Positions 23,363 to 35,280 of a stretch of 64,000 bases of DNA are shown piece after piece. Source of the stretch: Pinus tabuliformis (Eukaryota > Streptophyta > Pinopsida > Pinales > Pinaceae); the NCBI GenBank assembly GCA_031772625.1, contig CM062820.1:319455599-319519598 (forward strand), written 5' to 3'. The notes under the pieces are model-generated. The model did not search any database. It saw nothing but the letters and a program-made list of their open reading frames with translations, and was not told the origin of the DNA. The number at the start of each line of letters is the position of its first letter. Positions within the stretch are counted from its first letter, which is position 1. Position numbers and translations under genes: made by a program.

Positions 23363-25706
23363 ATGGTTGTCATCTTTGACAACACCATCATATGACATCA
23401 CAAAGTTTTGTGAATTCCAACATCCAAAGATGCCCATGCTTCTTGCCTCGGCTCTACCATCGCACAAAACATAAAGGCTCATGTCTCCATAAATCGGAAA
23501 TTCTTTTCAATCCATGATCATCAACCACATCCGTCGCAATCTCCACATGTTGCCCCATCGTGGAAGGTTGGTACCTCTAACTCAAGCTACATGCTCACTG
23601 CAACATATCGTGTCAACCCCATCATGTATCGTCCTTGGGTGAACTGCTGTCATGATACTCCAGCACAAGCCAAGCATACCTCGATACACTGCTAGCACCC
23701 ATGAATCGAAATAGTTGGGTATCTAATCCAACTGTCGCGCTCAAACCATGAGAATGAATCTCCTCATGCCATCATCGGTCATTTCTCTCAACCTCCTGTC
23801 ACAACATCAACTCGATCAAAAATCCATCTCCATCTACGTAAGCCATGCCCAGGTCCATGAAGTAAAATCCATCTTGTCTGCAATATGTTGTCCATGATGT
23901 TTGGTGCCAATGTGCTACATGAAATCAACTACATCTATCCCAACAACATTATCCATACGTGTGTAAAATCCATCTCCTCAAAATGAAGAGATCCTCTCAT
24001 GAAATCGACTCTCAATATGCCACATCCAAGTCCATGAAGCAACCTCCATCATATCTGTAATGTGCCATCCCTCAAGTCTGCCAAAGAACCAAGTATACAC
24101 CTGTCTCATCATCCATGTGCTGCCCATGATCATAGATCAATAAGCTCCCATGTATCAAAAGTGGTTAAGTCTCATCTCAACCCAAGTGTTGCCACCAAGG
24201 CATCATCATCACTGTAACTTCAACACTCCAAAGTGTCTCATATCGGTCCTCCACATCAATTCACTCTCTCAAGCACACCCATACATGTACTCAAAGTATG
24301 CACCCCATACTATATCAAAGTCCCTGACCTCAGCTCCTCAATGCCTCAGATCCTCCAAGTCCATCATAACATGAAGTCCCCAAAACTCACAACCTCATGT
24401 CATCATGAGCTCCATGAATCATCTCCAACCAACATCTTAGCAAGCATACATGTCTCGACCCAAAGGTCTCTTCAAGATGCCTCAGCTCTCAATGTAGTAG
24501 GAATGCTCCATAGTCTGCTCACAAATCCAACCAAGTCCATGGCCTTGTTATACAAGAGTGCACAACCTCTCCATCGGCTTATAAATAAAACATCTCCATG
24601 TCACATCAGCAAATCCACCTCCACAACATCTCTGCCTTGGCACTCCTCATCGGATGCCCATAACTGACACCTCTACACGTGCTCCTACATAATGTCTCTG
24701 CATAAGACTGCCATGCTCCATGTCTCCAACTCGATGTCCATGACTCAAGTTGCCGATGTTGTCCAACTATGTAGACCCATCACAACAATCAGTCATCCTC
24801 ACCCAAGTCTACAATCCGGTCTAGTGAACTCGGTCACCCAAACCATATAATCATCACATGAGTCTCTCCCACCATGGCTCCCCCACTGAAGTGTCCACCA
24901 AGACTTCCTCTTGCTAGGTCTCGCCCATGAGAAGTCCACCCAAGTGTCATCATACCTCAAGTGTGTGCCCTCCTCAAATCTATCCATGAGCCATGCCGGG
25001 CACTTAGCCAATTTCTCCATATGGCTAAAGCATGACCCATTCCTCCATAATGATCATCACATTCCTCCCTTGTCACGGGCATTTGCACCTTATGCCATAA
25101 GGTCACAAACAACCCCAACAAGCTCTGCAATAATCAATGGTCCTTACTTCTCCATACAAGGTCTCATCGTAGACATCCATGGTAAGATCCTCCATCGCAT
25201 TAGCAAACTGAATTTGCCCTTCCCTGCATATGGCCCATCCTCCAAAAGCTCAAATGAAACACAAGTATAAATAGTATTTGCATCACCATGAGGATCCTCC
25301 ATGTGAGTCCTCATCCACAAATATCTGCAAATTGCACGATCCTGGTCCAACATGAAGGATTTCAAGTTCATCCTTCATCATTGTCATATCTGTAACATCG
25401 TCAAACATTACATCTTCCTCTTCTTTGTCATCGAAATCTGCAGCTACATCCTACTTCATTGCCCAACCAAGTCAAAGAAGTTCATATTCAACATTCCTTT
25501 CCAAGACTTCAAGTTCACCTCGAATCTGTGGGTTCTCCTCTTTCATCAGCTTCAACCTGTATAAGGTTAGCAAGAGCGTCCCTTCGCATTCTTCCAAACC
25601 TGCCATGTCATTTCATTCATCTTCGCCGAAACACGAAGCTTCACCCCTACTAAACCCATCACGAAGTATTACACTTCCTTCGGTAAGCCCGGTTTGACTG
25701 AATCAA
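23363..25706 (-). other. Element B interior, non-coding
   Basis: About 2.3 kb rich in CATCC, CCATG and CAAGTC words on the plus strand. The longest frame is 144 codons (24233-24667, plus strand, opposite to the element) with low-complexity His/Ser/Pro-rich sequence and no recognisable domain. I regard the interior as non-coding. Confidence 0.6.
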
Positions 25707-25796
25707 GCTCTGATACCAACTGTCACAAAGTGTAGTGAGATCAGCTTTTCTACAAATCCGATTCTCTGAATCAAGGCTTTGATACCAACTGTCACA
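25707..25796 (-). repeat. Duplicated primer-binding-site segment
   Basis: TGATACCAACTGTCACA occurs at 25711-25727 and again at 25780-25796, 69 bases apart. Each holds a complement of a tRNA-Met primer site plus the terminal TGTCACA of the LTR. The active site by position is 25775-25787 (element strand TGGTATCAAAGCC); the inner one reads TGGTATCAGAGC. Confidence 0.8.
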
Positions 25797-27110
25797 CCTC
25801 TATGGTGATACTCTTCCAACCGCACTATAGGAGGTCTGGCACCATCGACCACTTTCTTGTTAACAATACTTGCGATCGTGGACTACGCCTACTTTCTATA
25901 CTTAGATTATTTTTCAGCTTTCCTAAGTACACTTTCATTAACACAGCAGAAACATTCATACGCCATTCATCAGTATTATCTTTTAACATATAAGCATAGC
26001 AGATAATAAACCGGGAGGGGCAACTCCCTGAAATATGAGTCTGACCGATAATGTTAATACTTCATAAAATATTCAGTTTTACAGTGTTTGTAGGAGACCC
26101 CAAGTTTCGTTGGTACGATATCTATCCAATCGTGCAAGTCGGCTTGCACCGTTCAGTCCACCCAAACCACCGTTCGGAGTGCCCAAGGATACTTCCACCC
26201 ATCACACCTCGTTCACCGTTGCACTGTTTAGCACGTCGTTCAGCCGAACGCCCTCAACTCATTCATGGGGACGCCCTCGCTCGTTCAAACATTCAGACCA
26301 ACCTTACCCATTCAATCATTCGGGCGGATGTCCTCGTACGCCCTCGCCCGTTCAGTCATTCAGCCTAGTGTCCTCGCATGCCCTCACCCGTTCGATCGTT
26401 TGTCTTTGTGCCCTCGCCTGAATGTCTTTGAACAACTTCGCCCATTCGGATATTAGGCTCGGCGCCCTCGCACGGCCTCGCCCGAACACCTTCGCACGAC
26501 TTCTCCTGAACGGTTGTTCAGACAAAGGCCCTCGAACACCCTCACCTGTTCGGTTGTTCGGCCTGACGCCCTCACACGCCCTCACCCGAATGCCTTCGCA
26601 TGACCTACGGCTCCATTTTCTGTGTTTGCCCCAGCTTAGTGCTTCGGCCCAAGAGTCCGCTTGAACTTTGCCAAATTTCAGTCCTCTCCAAGTTAAATCC
26701 CCCTCCAACTCGCATGAACACTTGGAAACTTCACTTGATGCTTTTTGTCACCATTCTAACACTTTACTTATATGGTGGTTGGCCCATCGTTTGGGGCGTC
26801 GACTCACCAAGCTGACCCACCATTTCATCCAACTCGCCCTAACTTCACGTCGACCCATGGTGTGGGCACCCATGTGCGGGACCGCCCCCACATATAAACT
26901 TTCCACCGCCCAACACTTAGTCATTTTCACAAGATGAATTTCGCGTCGCACATTTCCTTCGTTTGGTCGGCTCGTCACACTGTTCGCACATGCCCTCAAC
27001 TTGTCATTCTATTGCCCAGTTCGTCGCTCGCCCGTCATGCGCATGTGCCAACTCCTGCCGACGCATCGGTTAAACGCGCTGCCCAACACGTTCGACTTGT
27101 GGGCCTGACA
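25790..27110 (-). repeat. Element B 5' LTR (right)
   Basis: Starts TGTCACACCTC and ends GGGCCTGACA, closely similar along its length to 22023-23347, with the same degenerate CGCCCTCGC-rich block (about 26220-26600). Confidence 0.92.
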
Positions 27111-27178
27111 CGAACGATGGCTTCTCTGATGCCAGATGCTCCTCCCATAGTTAGTGCAACCTTCTGTCCAACCTGCAT

Positions 27179-27794
27179 TGGAAGATCAGTTATTTCATAT
27201 AAAAATTTTCATATAACATTCAAATATATAAATTTATTTTAAATTAGCGTTTTTCTCTGTGGATATATTTTTATTAAAATTAATAAATTTATATGTTAAC
27301 AACCTTATTTACTCATTTGAACTAATACAGAGATTAGTTCATATCAATTTATAATAAAATCAATTGCAATTCTCATATATGGTATATGGTGTGAATAGGA
27401 TATTATTATTTTATTTTCTTTATTTAGATTTAGATTTTATTAACTATAAGATATATAACATTTTAATTCAAAATGAAAGAAAAAATTTAATAATTCACTT
27501 TTATTTATACTTTAAGCATATTGAAAGAATTTAAGGAGAATTGAACCTATGACTTCTAAATGGCAAGGTACTTGAAAAATGGATCAATTATTCTAATTCT
27601 AACTTCGGTTTATTGGTTGTTAATATATATAAATTAATACTATTATTTATATTGCAGTAGACAAGCTCTCTTTTAGAGTAGATCTCTCTTTCTCTCATTG
27701 GTAATCAAGCTTCTTCTGAATCCATATAAGTCTGGTTTGAAAAAACTTAATGGTCTATCGCCAACTTAGCAGTGACAAATAGAAGACCCATCAC
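27179..27794. other. Upstream flank of SDR copy 2
   Basis: AT-rich sequence that would hold the promoter of SDR copy 2. No convincing TATA box or gene was identified. Confidence 0.4.
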
Positions 27795-27925
27795 ATTTAC
27801 TTGTGTATACAACACTGGCACCTCCAAGTTTGTACGAACCCGAAGTTGATAAAGTAAAGTTGGTAGCTCCGAGAGTTTCAACATTCTTGTTGTAGTACTG
27901 GTGCTCATCAGGTATGTTAGAAATA
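27795..27925. repeat. Dispersed repeat, copy 1 (mate 36375-36500)
   Basis: Shares with 36375-36500 the order CACTG(G/T)CACC, AAGTTTGTACGAACCC, GTTGATAAA, GAG(A/T)(G/T)TT(C/G)CAACA and a GGTGCTCAT/AGGCTCACG ending. The family is not recognised. Confidence 0.7.
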
Positions 27926-30609
27926 TATGCTTACCCCCATAACCCCTCCTACCATTCCCCCACCTCCCCCTCATGACACCTCAAAACTACGTGCAAGCAT
28001 ACCATGGTGATGATGACTTCCATTATAAAGATACTTCATCATAAGACAATGAATAAATAGTAATTTAAGGCATCCATGTTGTTTTCTTCACCACAAATCT
28101 GCTATATAAAAGCTTAGATTTTGTATGATGGAGAATTTACATGGGACTTATGGGTTTATTATGAATGAATATTGGATATGGCTAGATTTATTTGCCCCAT
28201 CCTAGACTTCATCTTTAGCTCCAAGCAAGAGAGGAAAGCTACTATTGGCACTTTCATTTTTCTTAGCTCCATTGGACCATTAGGAAGAGTAGTGGCACAT
28301 TTCCATCGCAATAGTTGGGATTGTATCTTGTACAAGAGTAAGGAGGTGTAGAGGGGGATGAACTGATGTGAACATGAGGGAATATAATCCTGGGGTAGAA
28401 TTATAAATTTGGCCATGTAATGGAAAAAATGGAAGAGGAATTTTAGTGACACATCTAATGGGAAAATTGTACCAACGACATAATATGTGTAGTTGATATT
28501 ACAAACTACATTCTAGGAATTTGGGACTAGGGGAGTGAGTTTAAAACATTCATGGAAATACACTATAGGAAGCACCTAGAGTTGAGCATGCAATTAAGGT
28601 CTTTGTAGTTGTTTGTTAGAAAATTTAGAACCCATCTAAACCTACCTCACGAAGTTTTCTCATCCCCAACTATTGACCCAAAATCCTTTATGGAACTCTC
28701 CTTCTATTGTCATTCATTGGCTGCTAAGAAGTGTATGGATATAATGCACTCCTAGAATTAAAAATTGGTGGAGGGCATAGCTGAAGTTATCCCTATGTTA
28801 TTGACAAAGTTAAGAACCACCTTGCAAATTTTGTAGCATAGCCTTAGACAAAGCTCATTAAGAACATGAAGCTTGACAATTTCTATTTTGAATTTAGTAT
28901 TTTTTGTCATGTTTTTTTCTTACTATTACAATATGTAATACTTACTAAGCATTTGATAACTAAAACTTGGAAGAAAGAGTTTGCAAGAAATTAAATATTA
29001 AGCTTTTTCGTTTAGATATACCATCAAAAAACAATCTTTAGAAAATAAAATTATCACAATAATCACTAACTAAAATACAATATTTCTTATTATAAAATCT
29101 ACATTTCCTATTACAAAATTTAATTAACTCACTCATAATTTTAATCTACTCATCCCATTATAACATCATTTACATAATAATTTCTAATCCCATAAAAAAT
29201 TCAAGTTTACTTCTTGTTTCATTTTCTTATTGTGATAGTATTCACATTAACAATAGGTTACGTAAATCCATATTTAACACCAACAAAAATATTACACGCA
29301 ATAAATTAAAAAAATAGAAATTGTAATATATATATATATATATATACTTTTTCAATCTTTACGCGTAACACATCATGTTAATGAAGCTAATAGTTTTTAC
29401 AAGAATTTGAAACATATTTATAGACATTGGGTGATAGTAAAGTTACCACAAAGAGCCTATATTATCATTATTACGGAACGATCCCTCACATCCCGCCAAC
29501 ATTTTTTTTTTATTAGGGGTGGAACCAAGGGGCTACATTATTGGTTATATTAGTAATACTCAAAAAAAGCTTTTTCATATTGTATGAGTGTTTTGTTTTT
29601 AGATGGGTGGATAAATAGATTATTATTGAGTCTAAAAGTTTATTCTATACTTTAGTGTAAAGGTGACATATGTCCGTACTCAATTTATAGTTGACACATG
29701 TTCTTTTTAAAATAAAAATAAAATATTTTTTAAATAGAAAAATAATGTTCACTATATTAAAAAAGAGAAAAAAAATATGGTATGCATATTTAATTAGTTG
29801 TCCATATAATCATATATAATTTCATGTAAAATAAAATATGTGAGTAAGATGTTTGAACTTTATACTTTTCAAAAAACAATGTCTCGTATACTAAAAAAAT
29901 AATATGCTATGCATGTTTATAATTTTATATAATTTCATGTAAAGTAATTAGAAGAAAAAAAATAGATGAGTAAGATGTTTAAATTTTATACTTTTCAAAA
30001 ATATTTTAACACACTATTTAAATAAGTCATTTTAAGATCCATGTTAACTAACTTATGTGAATATTAATTTCATATATATTTATATATATGGAAGAAAAAT
30101 TGTTACAAGAAAATATTTTAATGTTGTAATAATAAATTATGAAATGTAACTTATGAATAAAATATTTTAATATGAATTAATATTAAAGTACATTTTAAAA
30201 ATATATATAATTTAATAATACAATTTAAACAATGATTTTTTTGCATTCTAAAATAAATTTGCACCTGAAGAAATTTGATTCCCCTCGGCTAATGTTAGAT
30301 GGGAGATAGATTTATTCTGATGTTAGATGAATCTATGTTGGTTATAATATTAACAGAGTTGTTTTTAGTGCGACCTTTTGGACTTTCGAGTGCCCTACTA
30401 GAAAAATTTGAGGTGAAATCTTGATTTGTGTTATTTAAACTAGTTTTTTTTATTGTTAGGGCACTTCTATTGCACAATATTACTCATCAAACTTGTGATT
30501 TCAATAATTTCCTATAGAATTTTAGAGAAATTAGACTGGAGATAAAAACTTCGAAAAAATCACACTAAAAACAACTCCAATATTAACCTTAAACATGTTA
30601 CGTTATAAC
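27926..30609. other. Non-coding region, no recognised features
   Basis: About 2.7 kb of mixed and AT-rich DNA. Short open frames on the reverse strand (27747-27974 and 28159-28452) have no motif that I recognise. A (TA)n run lies near 29322-29346. Confidence 0.5.
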
Positions 30610-30937
30610 GATTCTCCACAACGTAGGGACAATTTGTTTTTATATTACTGGGACTGAATAGACTTATGAATGCCCTAATTATTGAGTGGTTCTTATTTAC
30701 AAGAAAATCATTTACAACCACTCAATTATTAGGCCCGAATAGACTTTTGAGTACTATAGTAATTGAGTGGTTGATTCTCCACATCGTAGGGACAATTTGT
30801 TTTTATATCACTGGGACTGAATAGACTTATGAGTGCCTCAATAATTGAGTGGTCCTAATTTACAAGAAAATCCTTTACAACCACTCAATTATTAGGCCCG
30901 TATAGACTTTTGAGTGCCATAGTAATTGAGTGGTTCT
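30610..30937. repeat. Tandem duplication, unit 163 bp, with internal inverted words
   Basis: Two copies begin with GATTCTCCACA at 30610 and GATTCTCCACA at 30773 and contain AGGGACAATTTGTTTTTATA. Within each unit AATTATTGAGTGG is followed by its complement CCACTCAATTATT, and GAATAGACTT(A/T)TGAGT occurs twice, so each unit can fold on itself. Confidence 0.9.
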
Positions 30938-31466
30938 AATTTATAACAAAAGAATTTAAACATTTTTGGGGTGATTAGTTCGAGTAGTAGAAATGGTTGT
31001 TTGTCATATGGGTTTCAAGTCGCACAGACATGGGTCATTATAATAAGGTTGGAAAGATAAGTATCTTATTAGAATTTGGGAAATTTTTTATTGGGATGTT
31101 TTGATTTTGGGCTAAACCAGAATTTTCAAAAATATTCACTAATTTTTCTCAAAATCCATTAAAATAGGACTAAACGCTTTCAATTTGCAAAATTAAGATA
31201 AATGCAATTGGAATGACCGTAAATTGCTCCATGAAAATATTTTAAATGCTATTATGTGAGAGAGATCCGACCATGGATTATCACATACTTACAAACTTTT
31301 AGACTTTGACATGGTTTGCAACACGCAGCCTAATTAGTGGATTAACATTAATGGAGTGACTTGGTTGTGAATAGGGTCTGCTTGCACAATATTTGCAGCT
31401 ACTTCTCCCTATAATCGCATATCAGGCTTCCCGCATCATCTAGTTACCCAAATCTCGTTCGCAGCC

Positions 31467-31534
31467 ATGGCTAACGAAGAGGTTGAGGCATTTGGTGCCT
31501 ATGTTGGCAATCTCAACATCCATGCAGAGCCATG
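31467..31534 (+). CDS. Possible first exon of an RRM RNA-binding protein
   Basis: ATG in a strong plant context (GCAGCCATGGCT) opens MANEEVEAFGAYVGNLNIHA. YVGNL fits the RNP2 motif of an RNA recognition motif, and the MANEE...F lead resembles glycine-rich RNA-binding proteins. The frame meets a possible splice donor, ATG/GTAATC, at 31534-31535; without splicing it stops after 23 codons. I found no matching RNP1 exon (K/R-G-F/Y-G/A-F-V) downstream, so this is either the start of a gene with a long intron or a stranded fragment. Confidence 0.4.
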
Positions 31535-33149
31535 GTAATCACACGAACAGAATCACCCACTCTTTTTCCAAGCTATCTTTAAACTCGCTCTTTTTGTGAG
31601 CTATATTTTAGAATCTACAAAAGTGTATTTAGTTTATGTATTTCTAGATTTCAAGTTATAGGCTTTTTTTAATTGAGGAAATATATCTTATTTTTATTTA
31701 GGAGTTTATGGAGGGGTATATAATTCATTGTTTTATATTGAGAGTGTATTTTTTGATTGAGAAAATACATATTTTTAACCATTAAAATTATTATAATTGT
31801 ATATTTTTAATACTCCAGAGAAAACCAATAAATAAATAATTCTGTAAACTATTGTAATAAAAAAATTAATATTTATATTAATCTGATTTTAGAGATATTT
31901 TTATTTCTGTATTTAATATAATCATATGATCTGTAGGCCTCTTTTTGTCAAAGTTGTTCAAGACTCTGCTTGAATTAATTGTAACGTTTTTCTCCATTTC
32001 ACCCTGTCAAGAATCCTCTTTAATAACAACATTGATCACTCCACAATGCATTTCATTTACCTCATTTAGAGAATATTTCTACATGTTAGGCATTTGTTAC
32101 ACTGAAACCATTGCATCATTTGAGGAAAAGAGTTTAAGTTAATGCAACTAATTTTGTTTTGCGCTATCATGGTTGAGCCACCACTTTCTGTAAAACCTCT
32201 AACAAAGAACAAAAATCAAGGGTCATGCCCGAGAAAACTACGAAACTTTGGGGTGAGAGGAAGACTTTCACAAAATTCACAAACAAATGAAGGAAAGAAG
32301 ACAACCCTAAGGGGAATTTCTTTGCAAACATAAGTTACCCAATATCTTGTTCGACTACATCCAGACCCCCATGAAAATCCTATAAAAAATCTAGACATGG
32401 ACCCACATTAACCATTCCAAGCATAATCACAAGGAAAATGAGCTCAAGTTTCTTGTTCCATAACCAAAATATAACTTCATTTTCAAGACCATAAAATGAC
32501 TTTCCCACAAGATTACTTTCTTTACTCTCCTACACCCACTGTAACCTTACCTTATTTTATATTTCCTAACCAAGTCTCGCTAAGCCACTAATCTGATCTG
32601 ATCAAGGTTTTGATCAATGAAATTTCAAAAGATTTCTCAACCAGTGGCTGCACTACCCTGCACCTTGGCTTCTCGTTTTTTTGAGCTTATAAATGGAAGC
32701 GATGGGAAGTAGGTTCAGATGTGAATTCATAGAGGATCTACCAAAGCAAACCCAATAATTGGAAAATAAGCCAAGGCATGGTCGTAAGCTCTTAATGGAT
32801 ATCCCATTGTAGAATCGGAAAAGATTCAAATTTTGAATTTACATTTCCCTCTCGATATATCTAGTTTATAAGATCCATGATGTGCCATGATATTCATATC
32901 GGAACCACGATGCCATCCTTTGCCATCTGTCAATTCTGGTAAGTGTTTACTAAACATTCAAACCATTTTCCAGGTTCCAGCAATCCGTCACCATCTGAGT
33001 CGTGCAAGAGCATTTCTCTATTTTTATGGCATCAGTATCATTGGTCCTTTGCCTATAGCGTATTGGGAAAGATACCTTTCCAGGCCGCCAATGAAGCTCC
33101 ACTTGTCTAAGATACCTATCCATGGTCTTCTTCTCATCTTCTTCTCATC
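31535..33149. other. Non-coding region or intron
   Basis: AT-rich at first, then mixed composition. Open frames near 31945-32333 and 32887-33195 have no recognisable domain. If the 31467 exon is real, this would be intron sequence. Confidence 0.35.
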
Positions 33150-34400
33150 ATTTCCAATACTTCATCAGGTTCATGGGACCTGGATTTGTCTTTAATGCTT
33201 GCAAATTCTTCAGTACATTCATAAGTGGGTTGTTGCACTTTGTCATTATATTCATCTATGCCATGTTCAGTGGATTGTTGCCACATTAACTCATATTAAT
33301 GTTTGATTTATTCAAGGATTCAATGCATCAAAATGCTTTGAAATTCTTCAAATGGATCAATTTTTATTTCAATTTCTATGTCATCTACATCATTCATTGA
33401 TTCTTCTTTTCTATTGTCTACTAGTGCAACTTTTGTGCAAGCTCCATCAAAATATGGTGTTTCAAGCCATGCATTAATGAATTGTAATTCATCTTCAAAA
33501 TCTATTGTTTCTTCCTAGTTGTTGCTAATATTTACACACTGAAAATTGACGAGATTAAATAAATAATCATAATTTGAGTTATTTACAACTTTGTCTCCTT
33601 CTACCAGACCTTCTTACTCAAGCTCATCCAATTTATCTACAAGCAGAGGTACTCTTCCACTTAACAAATCATATACAAGTTTCTTCTCTTGTAGCATTTG
33701 TAACAGACCTTCACTTGAAGAATTTTCATCATCGTATTTAACTAAAGTTATCAAGGATCCATATAGTGTTTCATATGTTCTTACACACTCATCACAAAAT
33801 ACTAAATCACAAGGAGTTTCCTTACTATCACATGCTACTATATTATCAACTAAACGCATACTTTCTTCATTAATCATTGTAGTTTCAATATCAATTTCAA
33901 TTATGATACTTTCAACACATTCACCATTTTCAATAACACCTTCATCAACTTTACCTTTTCCACTCCACTTCATGTTGTACTTTATTTTTTGCATGACATA
34001 CTTCACTAAATTCATTCAAAATACTATACAAGATGTTCACATCCAATGCTGATATAATAAGAAACAATGCTACTGCACATCTAATCATATCATGGCAATA
34101 TATAGAAGTTTCTTGAACAATTTGTCATAAATCTACTGAACCAAGTAATCCTTCAATTTTTATTGCCCAAAGTTTAAAATTTTTACGTGAGAAAGATGGA
34201 AAAAATGACATCAATTGTTTCAATATTGCACCGATTGTTTCAAATTCTTTGTGCCGATTCAGATATATATTTAGATTCATGTCTTCATTATGCATTGGAT
34301 TTATGGCTGGAAACATTTCATATTTTGCATCTGTGCTTTGATTCTTTCTCCTCAATTGTTTAGTTCTCTCTAAAGCTATTTAATTCTCCTTTGCTAGCCC
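33150..34400 (-). pseudogene. Degenerate copia-type gag/polyprotein fragment
   Basis: On the minus strand the segment near 34125-34200 reads RKNFKLWAIKIEGLLGSVDL, which matches the usual W-containing start of copia-type gag (DUF4219/UBN2 family). Downstream on the same strand are acidic open segments (33614-34015 with VKYDDENSSSEGLLQML, and on to about 33150 with FDGACTKVALVD) broken by stops. No protease, integrase or RT motif was found. It appears to be an old fragment of a Ty1/copia element; the part below 33.6 kb is assigned only by continuity of the frame. Confidence 0.5.
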
Positions 34401-34718
34401 ATGGATTCTTTATCGTTACCGTTTCTTATACCAAGTTAAAAACATATTGCTAATGCACCACTTTGCACACAACCTCTTCCTAACACCACCTTCACATTGC
34501 TTTCTTCGTCTTATTGGTTGTTGCTGATGAGGCTCATCAATAGGTACATTATAAGGGTCATAATGCCATCCTGCAGCTTTAGAACTATCTCTTTCTCACA
34601 TTTATTTACAAATTTTATTATATTATGCTTAGTGAGAGGGGTAAATGATGTTTTTCTATGTCATGTGGCATAATATGGTTTAATTGTAGGAAATGGAGCA
34701 TTTTTTAGATAATTTACA

Positions 34719-35280
34719 TGTAGCGTCTCAGACTAGACATCAAGGAGATATTCTACGAGGTTTTCCACCTCCTTAACTCATTCAATTAGCCCACGATCAC
34801 CACACTCTATCTCATCATCTCGAGGTCATTGGAAGCCAAGCAAGACAAGGTCATTGGAAGTCAAGAAAGTGTAGTTAACGAAGATCAAGATCAACCAATC
34901 TCGAGTTATGGGAGACAAACATTTCTATTTTCTAGGGAGATACTAGTGGCTACCCTCTTGTATAAATAAACATGTAAAAGATCTCATTAGGATTCGAACT
35001 TTGTTTTCAACTAGGTAGTTATCAAGCTCAAGCACTTGGCACTATTATTTTTGACTCGTTATGTGATGTATTTTACATTGATGCAATGATAATGAGAAGT
35101 TGATTATTTGTTAATCACTAAGTTAGTTCCAGAGGACTAAGGCTCTTGGGTTTGGGCCAAACCCCAGTGGCTTATGTCGCTCTTATGTATTGGTATTTCA
35201 TTTTAGTTCAGAGTGCTTATTATTTTTTCTGCATTTCATTGGAAAATAACCCTAAAAAATATTGTGATTGCAACCTCTAT
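34719..35280 (+). repeat. Possible solo LTR
   Basis: Begins TGTAGCGTCTCAGAC, has a plausible TATA box in TTGTATAAATAAAC near 34970, and contains the duplicated word AAGGTCATTGGAAG (about 34810 and 34846). It looks like an LTR, but no second copy or target duplication was found and the right end is a guess. Confidence 0.3.

Larger units (their letters stand above)
22023..27110 (-). mobile_element. Element B: non-autonomous LTR retrotransposon
   Basis: 5088 bp on the minus strand, inserted in the SDR copy 2 reading frame. LTRs of 1325 bp (22023-23347) and 1321 bp (25790-27110) have TGTCA...TGACA ends. Flanks CAAAC (22018-22022) and CGAAC (27111-27115) form a target duplication with one transition. 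The 2.4 kb interior has a tRNA-Met type primer-binding site and a purine tract but no gag, RT or integrase that I can find, so it would depend on another element's proteins. It fits the large-derivative (LARD-like) class. Confidence 0.92.
21293..27178 (-). pseudogene. SDR pseudogene, copy 2, split by element B
   Basis: Second copy of the SDR110C-like dehydrogenase on the minus strand. The first 22 or so codons are at 27111-27178 (start ATGCAGGTTGGACAG, then GGASGIREAIV). The rest is at 21293-22022 (LFTKNGAKV to VVNHS). Element B lies between and interrupts the codons after EAIV. Here the catalytic Ser is kept (IASITS) and the YTTSK pair is intact, but TGGxxGIG reads MGGASGIR and NNAG reads NNIG. 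The TGA found at codon 110 of copy 1 is also present here, followed by a 2-base deletion that shifts the frame (near 21770). The second stop of copy 1 is absent: GIRVNVVSPYG is intact. The end differs from copy 1 by TGG changed to TAG at the last residue. Confidence 0.9.

Noticed and set aside
24233-24667. 144-codon plus-strand frame in the interior of element B
   Set aside because: Low-complexity His/Ser/Pro composition, opposite to the element's strand, no domain.
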